The position numbers and the translations under genes were made by a program. A stretch of 64,000 nucleotides of DNA from Moniliophthora roreri. Its lineage: Eukaryota > Basidiomycota > Agaricomycetes > Agaricales > Marasmiaceae. Below, piece by piece: positions 13,198 to 24,559 of the stretch. The stretch is from contig LATX02000207.1 of NCBI GenBank assembly GCA_001466705.2, forward strand, positions 186,001 through 250,000. Direction: 5' to 3'. The notes beneath the pieces are model-generated. The model saw only the letters and a list, made by a program, of their open reading frames with translations. It was not told the DNA's origin and made no database searches. Position 1 is the stretch's first letter. Each line of letters starts with the position of its first letter.

Positions 13198-13586
13198 CGA
13201 GCATCGATCCAGCATCTCCAGTGATTGATAGTTGAACTTCTTCACCAATATTCGTTTCTCGTGTATCGCACCTACCTTATACTTTTCTTTGTCCAATTTT
13301 GTACTCTACGCATGCAGTTGTAAGTATTCTGAGAGTCTGAGTAGAACACATCTTCATTCGTGCGCTTCATGTAACGATCCAGAGTCCGGGCATTTCTGTC
13401 GTTTTGGCACGGGACCTGCAGCTTCTCCTGCAATAATGATTGCTGCCTAGTAAACGCCCTTGATATTCAAAAATGTCCGGATTACGTTCATCTTCAGGCG
13501 TCCAAAGGCCGCAGCGGTATTTCCCAGCATGCATACTGTATGATTATGGAAAAATGACAGGTGCCCTCCTTTGAACCGCCTTATCG
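13198..13586. other. Spacer between DUF6535 copies 2 and 3
   Basis: Contains the 3' end of copy 2 and the promoter of copy 3. It is duplicated at about 18923-19408 with small differences. No gene seen. Confidence 0.6.
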
Positions 13587-16525
13587 ATGTCTTCTGGTGA
13601 CTTGGTATGTCAATAGACTATTGCCTTGCGTCGAGTTCTATTAAGCTCTGCATTTCATAGACTAGGAATCGTTCTTCGTCTCCGCGGGTGGGAGTCAGTG
13701 TTAGGACATCGGGAAGCCAGGTGTGTCCGACCGGAATTGAGAATGGCTATGGTGCTGATCTATCACTATGTAGGAAATTCTGGACCCCGCCCAAGTACGA
13801 GCCGTGTCGTTGCGTCTGAGTGAGGAACCTCGCTCAATATTAATGCCTACAGATTCTATTGCCACCTTCAGAAACTGGATCGTCCCGAGGAACAGAGGTT
13901 CAATCTCATGTTTTTTTCTCAACCGCTGCTGTTGCTGAAACAAAGACTCTTACTCAGAACATCAATCCTACTCAAATCCCACCGCTGCCTTCAGAAGCTA
14001 GATCGGTTCGAGGAAATGAGGTTGGAGATATAGATTTTTTTTTTCTTTGAATACTGGCGCTGAGGACTGTCTATCAACTTTAGCCCGTGACCATACCAGG
14101 CACTGCTCCGCCCCCGCCTGAGTTGCCAGATGATGTTGATGAAGACGAAAAACGGAGCCGGGCAATGTTTTTCATGTGGGAGGTTTACAATCGTGATGTA
14201 CGAAATATCATCTTTTTTCCATTCCAAATACTGGTACTCAGCACCTTGATTATTAGCCTTATATCCAACGACCTGATCAGACAAATGAAGCTGATGACAA
14301 GAAACGGGCAGAGTCATTAGAGAAGCTGTTGACAGAGGTAACCAAACATGATGAGGGTATGGTCAAGGGCTGGCGAGACGACATTGACACCCTCTTAGTT
14401 TTCGTGCGTCCATTCGTTCTCCATCTCACCAACTAATACTGACACACGTCTAGGCTGGTCTCTTCTCTGCTGTCGTAACGGCGTTCGTGATTGAATCGTA
14501 CCAATGGCTTGACGAAGATCCCGCAGACACCACAGTTACACTTCTTAGCCAGCTACTCTTGGTGCAGGTCAATGGTTCACAATCTGTCTCTTTCGAGCCT
14601 GCCCAATTCAAACCAGATGCATTATCCATCCGCATCAACGTCTTTTGGTTCCTCAGCCTGATCTTCAGCCTCACATCTGCGCTGTTTGGCCTGCTGTGCA
14701 AGCAGTGGGTACGAGAGCACGAGCGAGACACGACAACCCGAACGGCAGCCGAAGCTTTGGCACTTCGACAACTGCGTCGTGATAGCTTTGAGAAGTGGGG
14801 TGTTTCGTCGTTTCTGTCAGCACTCCCAATCCTTCTGGAAGCTGCTCTTCTCTTCTTTTTTGTTGGTGTGTTGGATCTGCTGTGGGACCGACATCTGGTT
14901 CCATTCATCGTTTGCTTTGTTGCAATCTCGTTCAGCGCGGGATTGTATTTCCTCACTGCACTGTTACCCACTCTGATGGTTCCAAGGGATCAGATGGAAG
15001 ACATCGGGGAGGGGCACTTCGACCGGCTGTCATACCAATTCATCTGCCCATACAAATCACCTCAGGCATGGTTGGTATACCGGCTCTCCAGCGCACTCCT
15101 ACGTCCTCTACTCAAAATCCCGGCTATCAACGACTTCCTCCGCGAAAGGGCTCGACGCTTTTGGGATCATATCAAGCTGCCGGCCTCAGATTGGTCTTCT
15201 TTCGACCTCTGGGTAGTCAGACAGTTTGACCAGAAAACTCGTTATCCCTTTTTCTCCCTGAAGGTGTACGAGTTGCGCGCTTTTGAATGGGCTGTTGCGA
15301 TGTTCCGTGATAGCCCTTCAATGATCCCACATCTTCTAAATGTCTTGGAGATGATCCCACCTTCTGTGGCGGTATCTGCTGTCTTGGGCAGGTGGGACAT
15401 GACAATGTGGCGGGCTGCCTCGCAAAAGGATATCGAGGATGCTCTCGGAGATCCAGATCCTAACCCCTGGCTAAGCCCAACTATTCGACTTCCTGTCCTT
15501 CAACAGCCCGAGGGGATCAACTTGTCGTTCCACCACCGGCACTGGGAAACGATGGCTGCAGATGATCCGTATAATCTCCTGGATAAGTTTCCCAATGCAA
15601 TGAAGTACATGGATCTACAGCATTCCACTGGCCTCCGTTTCGTCATTCCATTCCCTATGGTCGATGCATTGTGGACACATGAAGGCGCATATGTTCGTGC
15701 GAAGAGTCTCAAGCTGCCATCCCTTTTCGAGCAATCTTGGAAACCCTGCCCAGGGTATGATGAGATACGACATTATCACGAGAGAATGACTTTCATGCAA
15801 CACCTCGCAGATCATATCAACCGCGATCATCGTGTTTCGGCATTGTTGACGAGTAAACGCGGGCAGGCATTCCTTCGTTTCATTCACAACGAGGCCATTA
15901 CCCGACATTGGGTTTCCGATGGAGACAGATGGCATCAGGCAATTAAACGGGCACAAGAAGTTGGAGGTCTGCCTTCCGACTACTTTGCACCGATTCCTCA
16001 TCCCTGGGATCCCCTACCCACATTACCAACCCTAGAACCCATCCAATACTCTATCGACACCAATGAGGATCTGGATATTGTTACTTTGAGTGGAATGGAA
16101 GATTTGTTTGGATCTGGTCCGACTGAGAGAGGCCTTGTTCGTCGTATACACAACTTTGGTGCATGGCTTGCGTCCCGTCGTCGGCTATCCTTTTTCCAGA
16201 GAAATGAACAAGTCACTCATAACGATACCGGTTCATCAGGCAACATAGTACCAGATCGTGAGTTGGGAGCGGACGGTGCAGGGCAATCGACAGACAATCA
16301 GGAAGGCCGCGCTACTGCACTTGGCGATACGAGCGGGCAGGGTGGTGACGATGGGGATAATGGTGGTGATAATTACAGCCTTCACAGGTAAGCTTCTCGT
16401 CTCTCGTGCTGGGATGTTCAAGTAGACTAACGTCATTGATCAGTCTTAACCAACGAGCGTCTGACGGTCAGAGCAATCAAGAACATGCTGAACCAGACTC
16501 AGCGGTGACTCACAATCAAACCTAG
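13587..16525 (+). CDS. DUF6535 membrane protein, copy 3 (intact, 827 aa)
   Basis: Nine exons: 13587-13604, 13661-13720, 13774-13794, 13853-13897, 13958-14020, 14084-14197, 14257-14403, 14454-16387, 16444-16525. They total 2484 nt, exactly 828 codons. The first seven introns are phase 0. Exon 4 ends LPPSETGSSRGTE and exon 5 ends LPSEARSVRGNE: two successive micro-exons of the same pattern, apparently a duplicated exon. Exon 7 holds the family motif (SLEKLLTEVTKHDEGMVKGW then RDDIDTLLVF). Exon 8 encodes the membrane core, with KQWVREHERDTTTRTAAEAL after the second membrane segment, and the ~500-residue hydrophilic tail. Copy 5 is nearly identical, so the pair arose by recent tandem duplication. 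Function unknown; probably an integral membrane protein with a long cytosolic tail. Confidence 0.85.
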
Positions 16526-17232
16526 TATCATACACTGTATCGATTTGTACTAGTTTACGAGAAATGGATCTTTAGTTCAGTTTATATGTCCTTAAACCCA
16601 TCGGTTGTGCACGTTTTCTTACAATCACTTGTTAATAGCCCGGGGGTGTATCCTTTAGTGTACTTTATGCCGACTGTCTTTGACCCAAGCGTAAAGTGTA
16701 GCGTCCTCGTTGTAAGGGGAAAAACAATTGCAACTTCTTCAAGTATGAATTGTTTCCCGACTATGCTACTATGTACACCGCACTGGGGAATGGGGATATG
16801 TAATGCTCTTCTGAGTTCTCTTGGCATCATCCAGCAACGCGATTGTGAATGCTGAGAAAGAGCCTAGAGAACGCACAAAAACAATGTCATCACAATAACT
16901 TGAAAGCTTACGATCGGCTACGGTAATTTTTTCTCAGCTCGTGCATAGTAGTTTTAGTATACGCCTTGAAGCTGGCGTGATTGCTGCAGCTGCAGCTGCG
17001 TGGGGTGCGACAGAGAAAGCCGTGGGCGTCTAATTTCTCTCGCTCAACTACCAACACAACGCGCATCCTTGACCTCTCTTGGCGACCCACTTGCATCAAA
17101 TACGTGCATCGATGCTTTAAGGCCCAAGTCGCGCAATCATGAGTCTTTGTATTTGCTGTTGAGCGCCCGCTTCGAACATGCTTTCGCCATTGGAAGACCT
17201 CCAACACGTTTATACCGCACATTCATACCACT
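16526..17232. other. 3' tail of copy 3 and promoter block of copy 4
   Basis: The left part (to about 16800) recurs at 22317-22610 downstream of copy 5. The right part (about 16790-17230) recurs in decayed form at about 37760-38166 upstream of copy 7. No gene seen. Confidence 0.55.
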
Positions 17233-18922
17233 ACGCCTTCTGAAAACTTGGTTTGCGGACGAAATCCTAAGGACTTGGACATAAGCTGACTGATGTCCTC
17301 TTAGACCTAGAAAACTGGATGTAGGTCATCGTTCAAGGCCAGCAGCAGAAAATCAAGCAAGCTGTGTCTTAATCGTCGGAACACATTGTTCAGGCGACTC
17401 ATTTGATGACAAGAAACTCCTGGATCCCGCTCATGTATACTTTACACTGTCTCGTACTCTCAGATCTTGCTCAGTACCCAACTAGATTCCATTACCACTA
17501 TCACCGCCGACGTCTGTACAAGGAGAACAGGTTTGTCACATCAGTATCTAGCTTACGGTCGTCATGGCTCATTTCTTTGCTAACACAAGGCTCCACCGAA
17601 AGCTTCTACAAGGCCAGCCAGTGAAGCAAAGACGGAGGATATGGATTGAAAGAGGTCGATACTCAACGAGTCGTGGGAGAAGGTTTTGAGGAAGGTAACC
17701 AGACATAATGAGGATATGGTCAAGGCTTGGCGAAATGATATTGATGCCGTCCTGGTTTTTGTACGTCGCTCACTGGTTCTCTCACCGACTTGTACTGACA
17801 CAAGTCTAGGCTGGTCTCTTCTCCACTGTCATAACGGTGCTCGTGCTTGAATCGTACCACTGGCTAGATGAAGATCACAGTTACACTTCCTAACCAGCTA
17901 CTCTCGGCGCAGATCAATGGTTCATAATCTATCTCCTTCGAGTTTGCCCAATTCAAGCTAGACGCACTGTCCATCTGCATCAGCGTCTTTTGGTTCCTCA
18001 GCCTCATCTTCGGCTTCACATCAGCACTATTCGGCCTGCTGTGGAAACAGTGGATACGAGAGTGCCAGCACGATACCACAACTTGAACGCCAGGAGAAGC
18101 TCTGGCGCTACATCAACTGCGTCGAGACAGCTTTGAGAAGTGGGATGTTTCGTCATTTCTGTCAGCACTCCCGATCCTTCTCGAAGTTGCTCTTCTCTTC
18201 TTTGTCGGCGTGTCCGACATCCTGTTCCATTTGGCATTTGCTTTATTGCAATCTCGCTCAGCGCGGGATTGTATTTCCTTGCGGCACTGTTACCCACCTT
18301 GATGGTTCCGAGGGATCAGACATACTACATCTATCTTCGCCGCTTCGACCGGCTGCCATACCGATTCATCTGCCTCAGGCATGGTTGGTATACCAGCTCT
18401 CCAGCGCACTCCTACTTCCCCTGCTCACGATCCGGGTTATCAACAACTTCCTCCGCGAAAAAGCCCGACGCTTTTGGGGTCATCAAGGTCGCCGGCCTCG
18501 GATTGGCCTTCCTTCGACCTCTATGCAACTTTGGTGTATGACTCGCGTCCCGTCGTTGGCTGTCCTTCTTCCACAGAGACGAACAAGCTACCCATAACAA
18601 TCTTGGTTTATCAGGCAACATAGTATCAGGCCATGAGTTGGGAGTGGATGGTGCAGGGCAACCAACGGATAATCAAGAAGACCGCGTTATTGAGGACAAC
18701 GCGCAGAAACCAGGAAAGAGCGATAGCATGAAAGATTTGGGTCCGGGAAAGCAAACAGGTGTTGGTACCCTCGATGATCCAAATAAAGGCGACGAGGGCG
18801 GGAGATGTCACTGATCAGTCTATGCGGGTAAGTCTCACTGTTCTGTCAGCTGCTGGGGTATTCAAGCATGCTAACATCATGATTTCAGCCTCCGGTGGCG
18901 AGCATCGATCCAGCATCTTCAG
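17233..18922 (+). pseudogene. DUF6535 copy 4, decayed with ~1-kb internal deletion
   Basis: The start codon position reads ACG (17233-17235) in an otherwise conserved micro-exon coding PSENL. The motif exon is still readable around 17690-17760. The large exon begins at 17810 (AGLFSTVITVLVLESYHWL) but then has an 11-12 nt loss, several stops and frame changes. At about 18524 the sequence jumps from the equivalent of residue ~250 to the C-terminal region: compared with copy 2, about 1 kb is missing. The C-terminal remnant (EDNAQKP, then DSMKDLG) is closest to copy 2, which identifies it as the copy-2 partner in unit II. Confidence 0.8.
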
Positions 18923-19408
18923 TGATTAGAGGTAGATGATAGTTGGACGACTTTACCGATATTCGTTTCTCGTGTATTGCATGTGCACCTACCTTATACT
19001 TTTGCCTCTCCCGATTTTGTACTCTACGCATGCAGCCGTATTCTGAGAGCCTGGGTAGAAGACATTTTTATTCGTGTGCTTCATGTAACCACTTACAGCT
19101 AGATGTGTCTATCTCGTTGTGCACTCATGCTCTCATGATCCCGAGTCCAGGCATTCCTGTCGTTCTGTCGGCGAGCAAGGATATCAATATTTGGATGTTT
19201 ACTACCAACCTTCAGCTTCTCCTACAATAATGACTACTGCCTAGTAAATGCCCTCGATACTCAAGACTGCTCTGAAAATGCCCGGATAACGTTCACCTTC
19301 AGGCGTCCAAAGACCGCAGTGGCATTTTCCAGCATGCAGACTGTATGTCACCATGCATATCACAATTATGGAAAAACGACAGGTGCTCTCTTTTGAACCG
19401 CCCTATCG
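18923..19408. other. Spacer between DUF6535 copies 4 and 5
   Basis: Duplicate of 13198-13586 with a few insertions. It contains the presumed promoter of copy 5 and no separate gene. Confidence 0.6.
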
Positions 19409-22316
19409 ATGCCTTCTGGTGACTTGGTATGTCGATAGGTTTTTGTCTTGCGTCGAGTCCTATTGAGCACCGTGTTTCATAGACTAGGAATCGTTCTTCG
19501 TCTCCACGGGGAGGAGTCGGTATTAGAACGTTGGGAAGCCAGGTGTGTTCGACTCTATCGGAAATGGCTATAGTGTTGATCCATTACTATGCAGGAAATT
19601 CTGGACCCTGCCCAAGTACGAGCCATAACGTTGCGTCTGGGTGAAGAATCTGACTCAATATCAATGCCTACAGATTTCATTGCCACCTTCAGAAACTGGA
19701 TCGTCCCGAGGAACAGAGGTTCGACCTCATCTCTTTTGCTCAAACATTGCTGTCACTGAAACAAAAACTCTTACCCAGAACGTCAATCCTACTCAAATAC
19801 CACTCCCACCTTCAGAAGCTAGATCGGTTCGAGAAAATGAGGTTCGAGATATAGTTTTTTTTTTCTTTGAATGTCGGCGCTGAGGACTGTCCATCAACTT
19901 CAGCCCGTGACTACGCCAGGCACTGCTCCGACCCCACCTGAGTCGGCAGATGATGTTGACGAAGACCAGAGGGCAAGGTGGTTCTTGCAAGACGTTGCCT
20001 GGGGTGATGTACGAAATAATATCCTTTCCGATCCAATTACTGGTACTCAGCACCTTGACTATTAGCCCTATATCCAACGACCTGATCTGACAAATGAAGC
20101 TGATGACAAGAAACGGGCAGAGTCATTAGAGAAGCTGTTGACAGAGGTAACCAAACATGATGAGGGTATGGTCAAGGGCTGGCGAGACGACATTGACACC
20201 CTCTTAGTTTTCGTGCGTCCATTCGTTCTCCATCTCACCACCTAATACTGACACACGTCTAGGCTGGTCTCTTCTCTGCTGTCGTCACAGCATTCGTGAT
20301 TGAATCGTATAAATGGCTTGACGAAGATCCCGCAGACACCACGGTTATACTTCTTAACCAGCTACTTTCGGTGCAGGTCAATGGTTCACAATCTGTCTCT
20401 TTCGAGCCTGCCCAATTCAAACCAGATGCATTATCCATCCGCATCAACGTCTTTTGGTTCCTCAGCCTGATCTTCAGCCTCACATCTGCGCTGTTTGGCC
20501 TGTTGTGCAAACAGTGGGTACGAGAGCACGAGCGAGACACGACAACCCGGACGGCAGCCGAAGCTTTGGCACTTCGACAACTGCGCCGAGACAGCTTTGA
20601 GAAGTGGGGTGTTTCGTCGTTCCTGTCAGCACTCCCGATCCTTCTCGAAGCTGCTCTTCTCTTCTTCTTTGTTGGCGTGTTGGATCTGCTGTGGGACCGA
20701 CATCTGGTTCCATTTGTCGTTTGCTTTGTTGCAATCTCGTTCAGCGCGGGATTGTATTTCCTCACTGCACTGTTACCCACTCTGATGGTTCCGAGGGATC
20801 AGATGAAAGACATCTATCATCGCCGCTTCGACCGGCTGTCATACCAATTCATCTGCCCATACAAATCACCTCAGGCATGGTTGGTATACCGGCTCTCCAG
20901 CACACTACTACGTCCTCTACTCAAAATCCCGACTATCAACGACTTCCTCCGCGAAAGGGCTCGACGCTTTTGGGATCATATCAAGTTGCCGGCCTCAGAT
21001 TGGTCTTCTTTTGACCTCTGGGTAGTCAGACAGTTTGACCAGAAAACTCGTTATCCCTTTTTCTCCCTGAAGGTGTACGAGTTGCGCGCTTTTGAATGGG
21101 CTGTTGCGATGTTCCGTGATAGCCCTTCAATGATCCCACATCTTCTAAATGTCTTGGAGATGATCCCACCTTCTGTGGCGGTATCTGCTGTCTTGGGCAG
21201 GTGGGACATGACAATGTGGCAGGCTGCCTCGCAAAAGGATATCGAGGATGCCCTCGGGGATCCAGATCCTAACCCCTGGCTAAGCCCGACTATTCGACTT
21301 CCTGTCCTTCAACAGCCCGAAGGGATCAACTTGTTGTTCCACCACCGGCACTGGGAAACGATGGCTGCAGATGATCCGTATGATCTCTTGGATGAGTTTC
21401 CCAATGCAATGAGGTACATGGATCTACAGCATTCCACTGGCCTCCGTTTCGTCATTCCATTCCCTATGGTCGATGCATTGTGGACACATGAAGGCGCATA
21501 TGTTCGTGCGAAGAGTCTCAAACTACTATCCCTTTTCAAGCAATCTTGGAAACCATGCCCAAAGTATGATGGGGCACGACATCATTACGAGCGAACGACT
21601 TTCATGCAACACCTCGCAGATCATATCAACCGCGATCATCGTGTTTCGGCATTGTTGACGAGTAAACGCGGGCAGGCACTCCTTCGTTTTATTCACAACG
21701 AGGCCATTATCCGACATTGGGTTTCAAATGGAGACGGATGGCATCAGGCAATTAAACGGGCACAAGAAGTTGGAGGTCTGCCTTCCGACTACTTTGCACC
21801 AATTCTCGAAAATCCCTGGGATCCCCCACCCGCATTACCAACCCTAGAACCCATCCGATGCTCTATCGACACCGAGGATCTAGATATTGTTACTTCGAGT
21901 GCAATGGAAGATTCATCTGGAGCTGATCCGACTGAGGGAGGCCTTGTTCGTCGTCTACACAACTTTGGTGCATGGCTTGTGTCCCGTCGTCGGCCATCCT
22001 TTTTCCAGAGAAACGAACGAGTCACCTGTAACGATATTGGTTCATCAGGCAGCATAGTACCAGATCGTGAGTTGGGAGTGGACGGTGCAGAGCAATCAAC
22101 AGACAATCTGGAAGACCGCGCTACTGCACTTGGCGATACGAGCGGGCAGGGTGGTGGTGATAATTACAGCCTTCACAGGTAAGCTTCTCGCCTCTTGTGC
22201 TGGGATGTTCAAGTAGACTAATGCCATTAATCAGTCTTAACCAACGAGCGTCTGACGGTCAGAGCAATCAAGAACATGCTGAACCAGACTCAGCGGTGAC
22301 TCACAATCAAACCTAG
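19409..22316 (+). CDS. DUF6535 membrane protein, copy 5 (intact, 818 aa)
   Basis: Nine exons: 19409-19426, 19483-19542, 19595-19615, 19674-19718, 19779-19841, 19904-20008, 20066-20212, 20263-22178, 22235-22316. They total 2457 nt, exactly 819 codons. Exon sizes match copy 3 except exon 6 (105 versus 114 nt) and exon 8. Features are the same: paired micro-exons ending LPPSETGSSRGTE and LPPSEARSVRENE, the SLEKLLTEVTKHDEGMVKGW motif, four membrane segments and a hydrophilic tail. Exon 6 differs markedly from copy 3 in its last third (RARWFLQDVAWGD versus KRSRAMFFMWEVYNRD), while the exons either side are nearly the same. The N-terminal linker is therefore the fastest-changing part. Function unknown. 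Confidence 0.85.
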
Positions 22317-24559
22317 TATCATATACTGTATCGATTTGTACTAGTTTACGAGAAATGGATACTTTAGTCCAGTTTATATGTCCTTAAACCCATCGGTTGT
22401 GCACGTTTTCTTACAATCGCCGTTAATAGCCAGAATATGTATGCTCTAGTGTAGTTCGTGTCGATTCTCTTTGACCCAAGCATAAAGCACAGCGTCCTCA
22501 TTGTTAGGGGGAAAACAATTCCAACTTCTTCAACTATTTCCCGATTACGCTACTACGTACATCACCATAGGGAATGAGGATATATAACGCTCTTCTGCAT
22601 GGTGATCTTGCTGTCCAAGTTGCAAGTCCGGATCTTTACGTGCTGCCTTCTTCATATAAATGCTGAGAGCTTTGGGAGAGAAAATTAGCTTGGTGATGGT
22701 AAGAGCAAAGATGATGACTACTACACACGCACTGCCAACTCGAGAGTCCAGACTACCAATACACGTCTTCAGAGCCAACTAGAAGAAGGCACGTCGAAGC
22801 CAACCGCATATCCTAGCACCAAGACTGAGAGTGAGGAATCAAAAGTAGTTGCGAATCGGAGTAGAGCAACAGCTGAACACTGCAGGAGACACACAAATAA
22901 TTGCGCAAGCGGCTTGATATCCCAAGCATAGGCCATTCAAGCACATTGCCGAGTCTTGAAGCCCAGTGAATGAAAAGTCCGTCGAGCAGGATCGAGGCAG
23001 AGCGAGTGAAAAAGACGGATCGAGTGAAAAAGACGGATCGAGGGGAGTGAGTCCTTTCGTATCACTGATACTATCACTATCACGTTGACTCGATTAGCCT
23101 CGATTTCAACGCCACCTCCATTGCCCAACCCAAAAACAAAAACTTGGGCTTGAAGTATGTACAATCATATGATTTTTTTTTCTGATCTTTTTTTTTTGTC
23201 CTTGGAACCGTCCACATCATAGGGAGTCTGAGTCGCCGCAATGCTTTTCATAATACCGTGCATTTCTCATACTTGGATTGACACAGCTCTTGTATCAGGG
23301 ACGTCCATCAGCCTCGTTCAGCTGACCTCCTGCAACACACGACATCGGGGACATGGCCAGGAACGTATAAATGGCGGTGGCTTGGACGGTTTACGGCCTG
23401 ACTGGTAGCCATGAGGCTATCTGCTGGGAGCAGCGAGTGCCGTCTGTGCGCAAGGTGACTTTGATCCTCTGCAATTCGCGAACCTGTTCATTGGAACGGT
23501 TAATGGAGGCCATACATTTCCAGGTGCATCTTACAGGCTTTTTTCTGGCAAAATACACGTTACTAAAGAAAAATGCAGGTGCAACAGTACCGCATGGGAT
23601 GGTCAAAGTAGGCATGGACACCGACTCCCCAGGAAATGCAAGTCTGGCAGTTTCTGACTCTTTTACAAGTAAATCTCACGCGTTTGGTGGTCATTAGCAT
23701 GCAGGATACGACAGAGATCCACAATACAACGTTACGGGATTCTCTCAGTTGCATCAGGAAGGGACCGGTGGTGTGAGCCAAAATTCACTCTCTCACTATC
23801 GTGCACTCACTTCCAGGGGGGAGGCGGGCCGTGGTTCCGGAACACCGGGACGGTTGGTTGGTTGCCCGATGGCCGGCTTAAAAAATTTTCTTGAGCCAAT
23901 TTTTTTTTGAACTTTGAACACTTTCCCAGTAACCAAAGGTTCTTTTATGACCACCTTCATAGCAGAAAGACTCAAATTTGCTCTTATATGCCTTTTGGAT
24001 GCTGGTCCAGATCAGTTTCCTGCCCACCTATGGTCCTTGGGGCTCACTCACAGGTATTTTAAGAGTTTGTGGTGGTTCAGCTGTATAGGACTGGGAGTTC
24101 TCCATAATAGGGTTACATTATACACCTTCTTGAACCAATTTACACCCTGGATACACATACTATCCTTAGATCTTAGCAGATATCAATCTCTAGAGATTTG
24201 CAGTTGCTTGCTTGGGCTCCTGTACCTAGAATATAATGTAGATGAACCTTACAAACAGTTTGAAACATTCTACTGCAGACTTCGGTATATTGTGCTCACA
24301 CTTTGCTGAACCTAGCTAATGTGAAGGGGGAAGAGGACCAGCGCTAGTCAGGTGCTTGCTACTTAGTGCCTTCCAAAAAGGTGATGTCATGTGAACTACC
24401 TTCCATATATGGTAGTCAGTGGTTGGTTGGTTCACTGCGACGGTCCTTAAAAAAAAATTTGACCCCATGTACAAAAAAAATTTCCCTCCCCCCTGCTCAC
24501 TTGGTACATTCACAGGCTGTACCACTCTTAAATTTCAAGCTATTCCCCATTTTGAATTG
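22317..24559. other. Boundary region between gene-bearing and repeat compartments
   Basis: To about 22610 it duplicates the 3' tail of copy 3. From about 22800 the CpG-containing style gives way to AT-richer, CpG-poor sequence. It includes one member of a dispersed repeat (22965-23255). An open frame at 23914-24309 (131 codons, membrane-like composition) is not recognised and has no supporting exon structure. Confidence 0.4.
22965..23255 (+). repeat. Dispersed ~290-bp repeat, copy a
   Basis: Matches 36455-36735 throughout: both contain GAGTGAAAAAGACGG, then CCCAACCCAAAAACAAAAAC, then TTGGAACCGTCCAC. It also holds an internal duplicate of GAGTGAAAAAGACGGATCGA. The other copy has many C-to-T and G-to-A differences at CpG positions. 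Type of element unknown. Confidence 0.65.

Larger units (their letters stand above)
10220..16850 (+). repeat. Tandem duplication unit I (DUF6535 copies 2 and 3)
   Basis: This stretch and the next (about 16850-22610) carry the same order of sequence: promoter block, a copy-2/4 type gene, a shared 3' segment (13200-13560 versus 18900-19400, containing ATATTCGTTTCTCGTGTAT), a copy-3/5 type gene, and a shared 3' tail with CCCATCGGTTGTGCACG. Boundaries are judged by eye and are approximate. Confidence 0.75.
16850..22610 (+). repeat. Tandem duplication unit II (DUF6535 copies 4 and 5)
   Basis: Second unit of the two-gene duplication described for 10220-16850. The left gene (copy 4) has decayed and lost about 1 kb; the right gene (copy 5) is intact. 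Confidence 0.75.

Noticed and set aside
14450..14971. 173-codon minus-strand frame opposite the DUF6535 large exon (also at 20259-20780 and 63417-63995)
   Set aside because: Antisense shadow of the conserved coding exon; it recurs in each paralog only because the sense strand is conserved.
23914..24309. 131-codon open frame before the GH92 remnant
   Set aside because: Does not match the N-terminus of GH92 or any family I know; no signal sequence or splice structure supports it.
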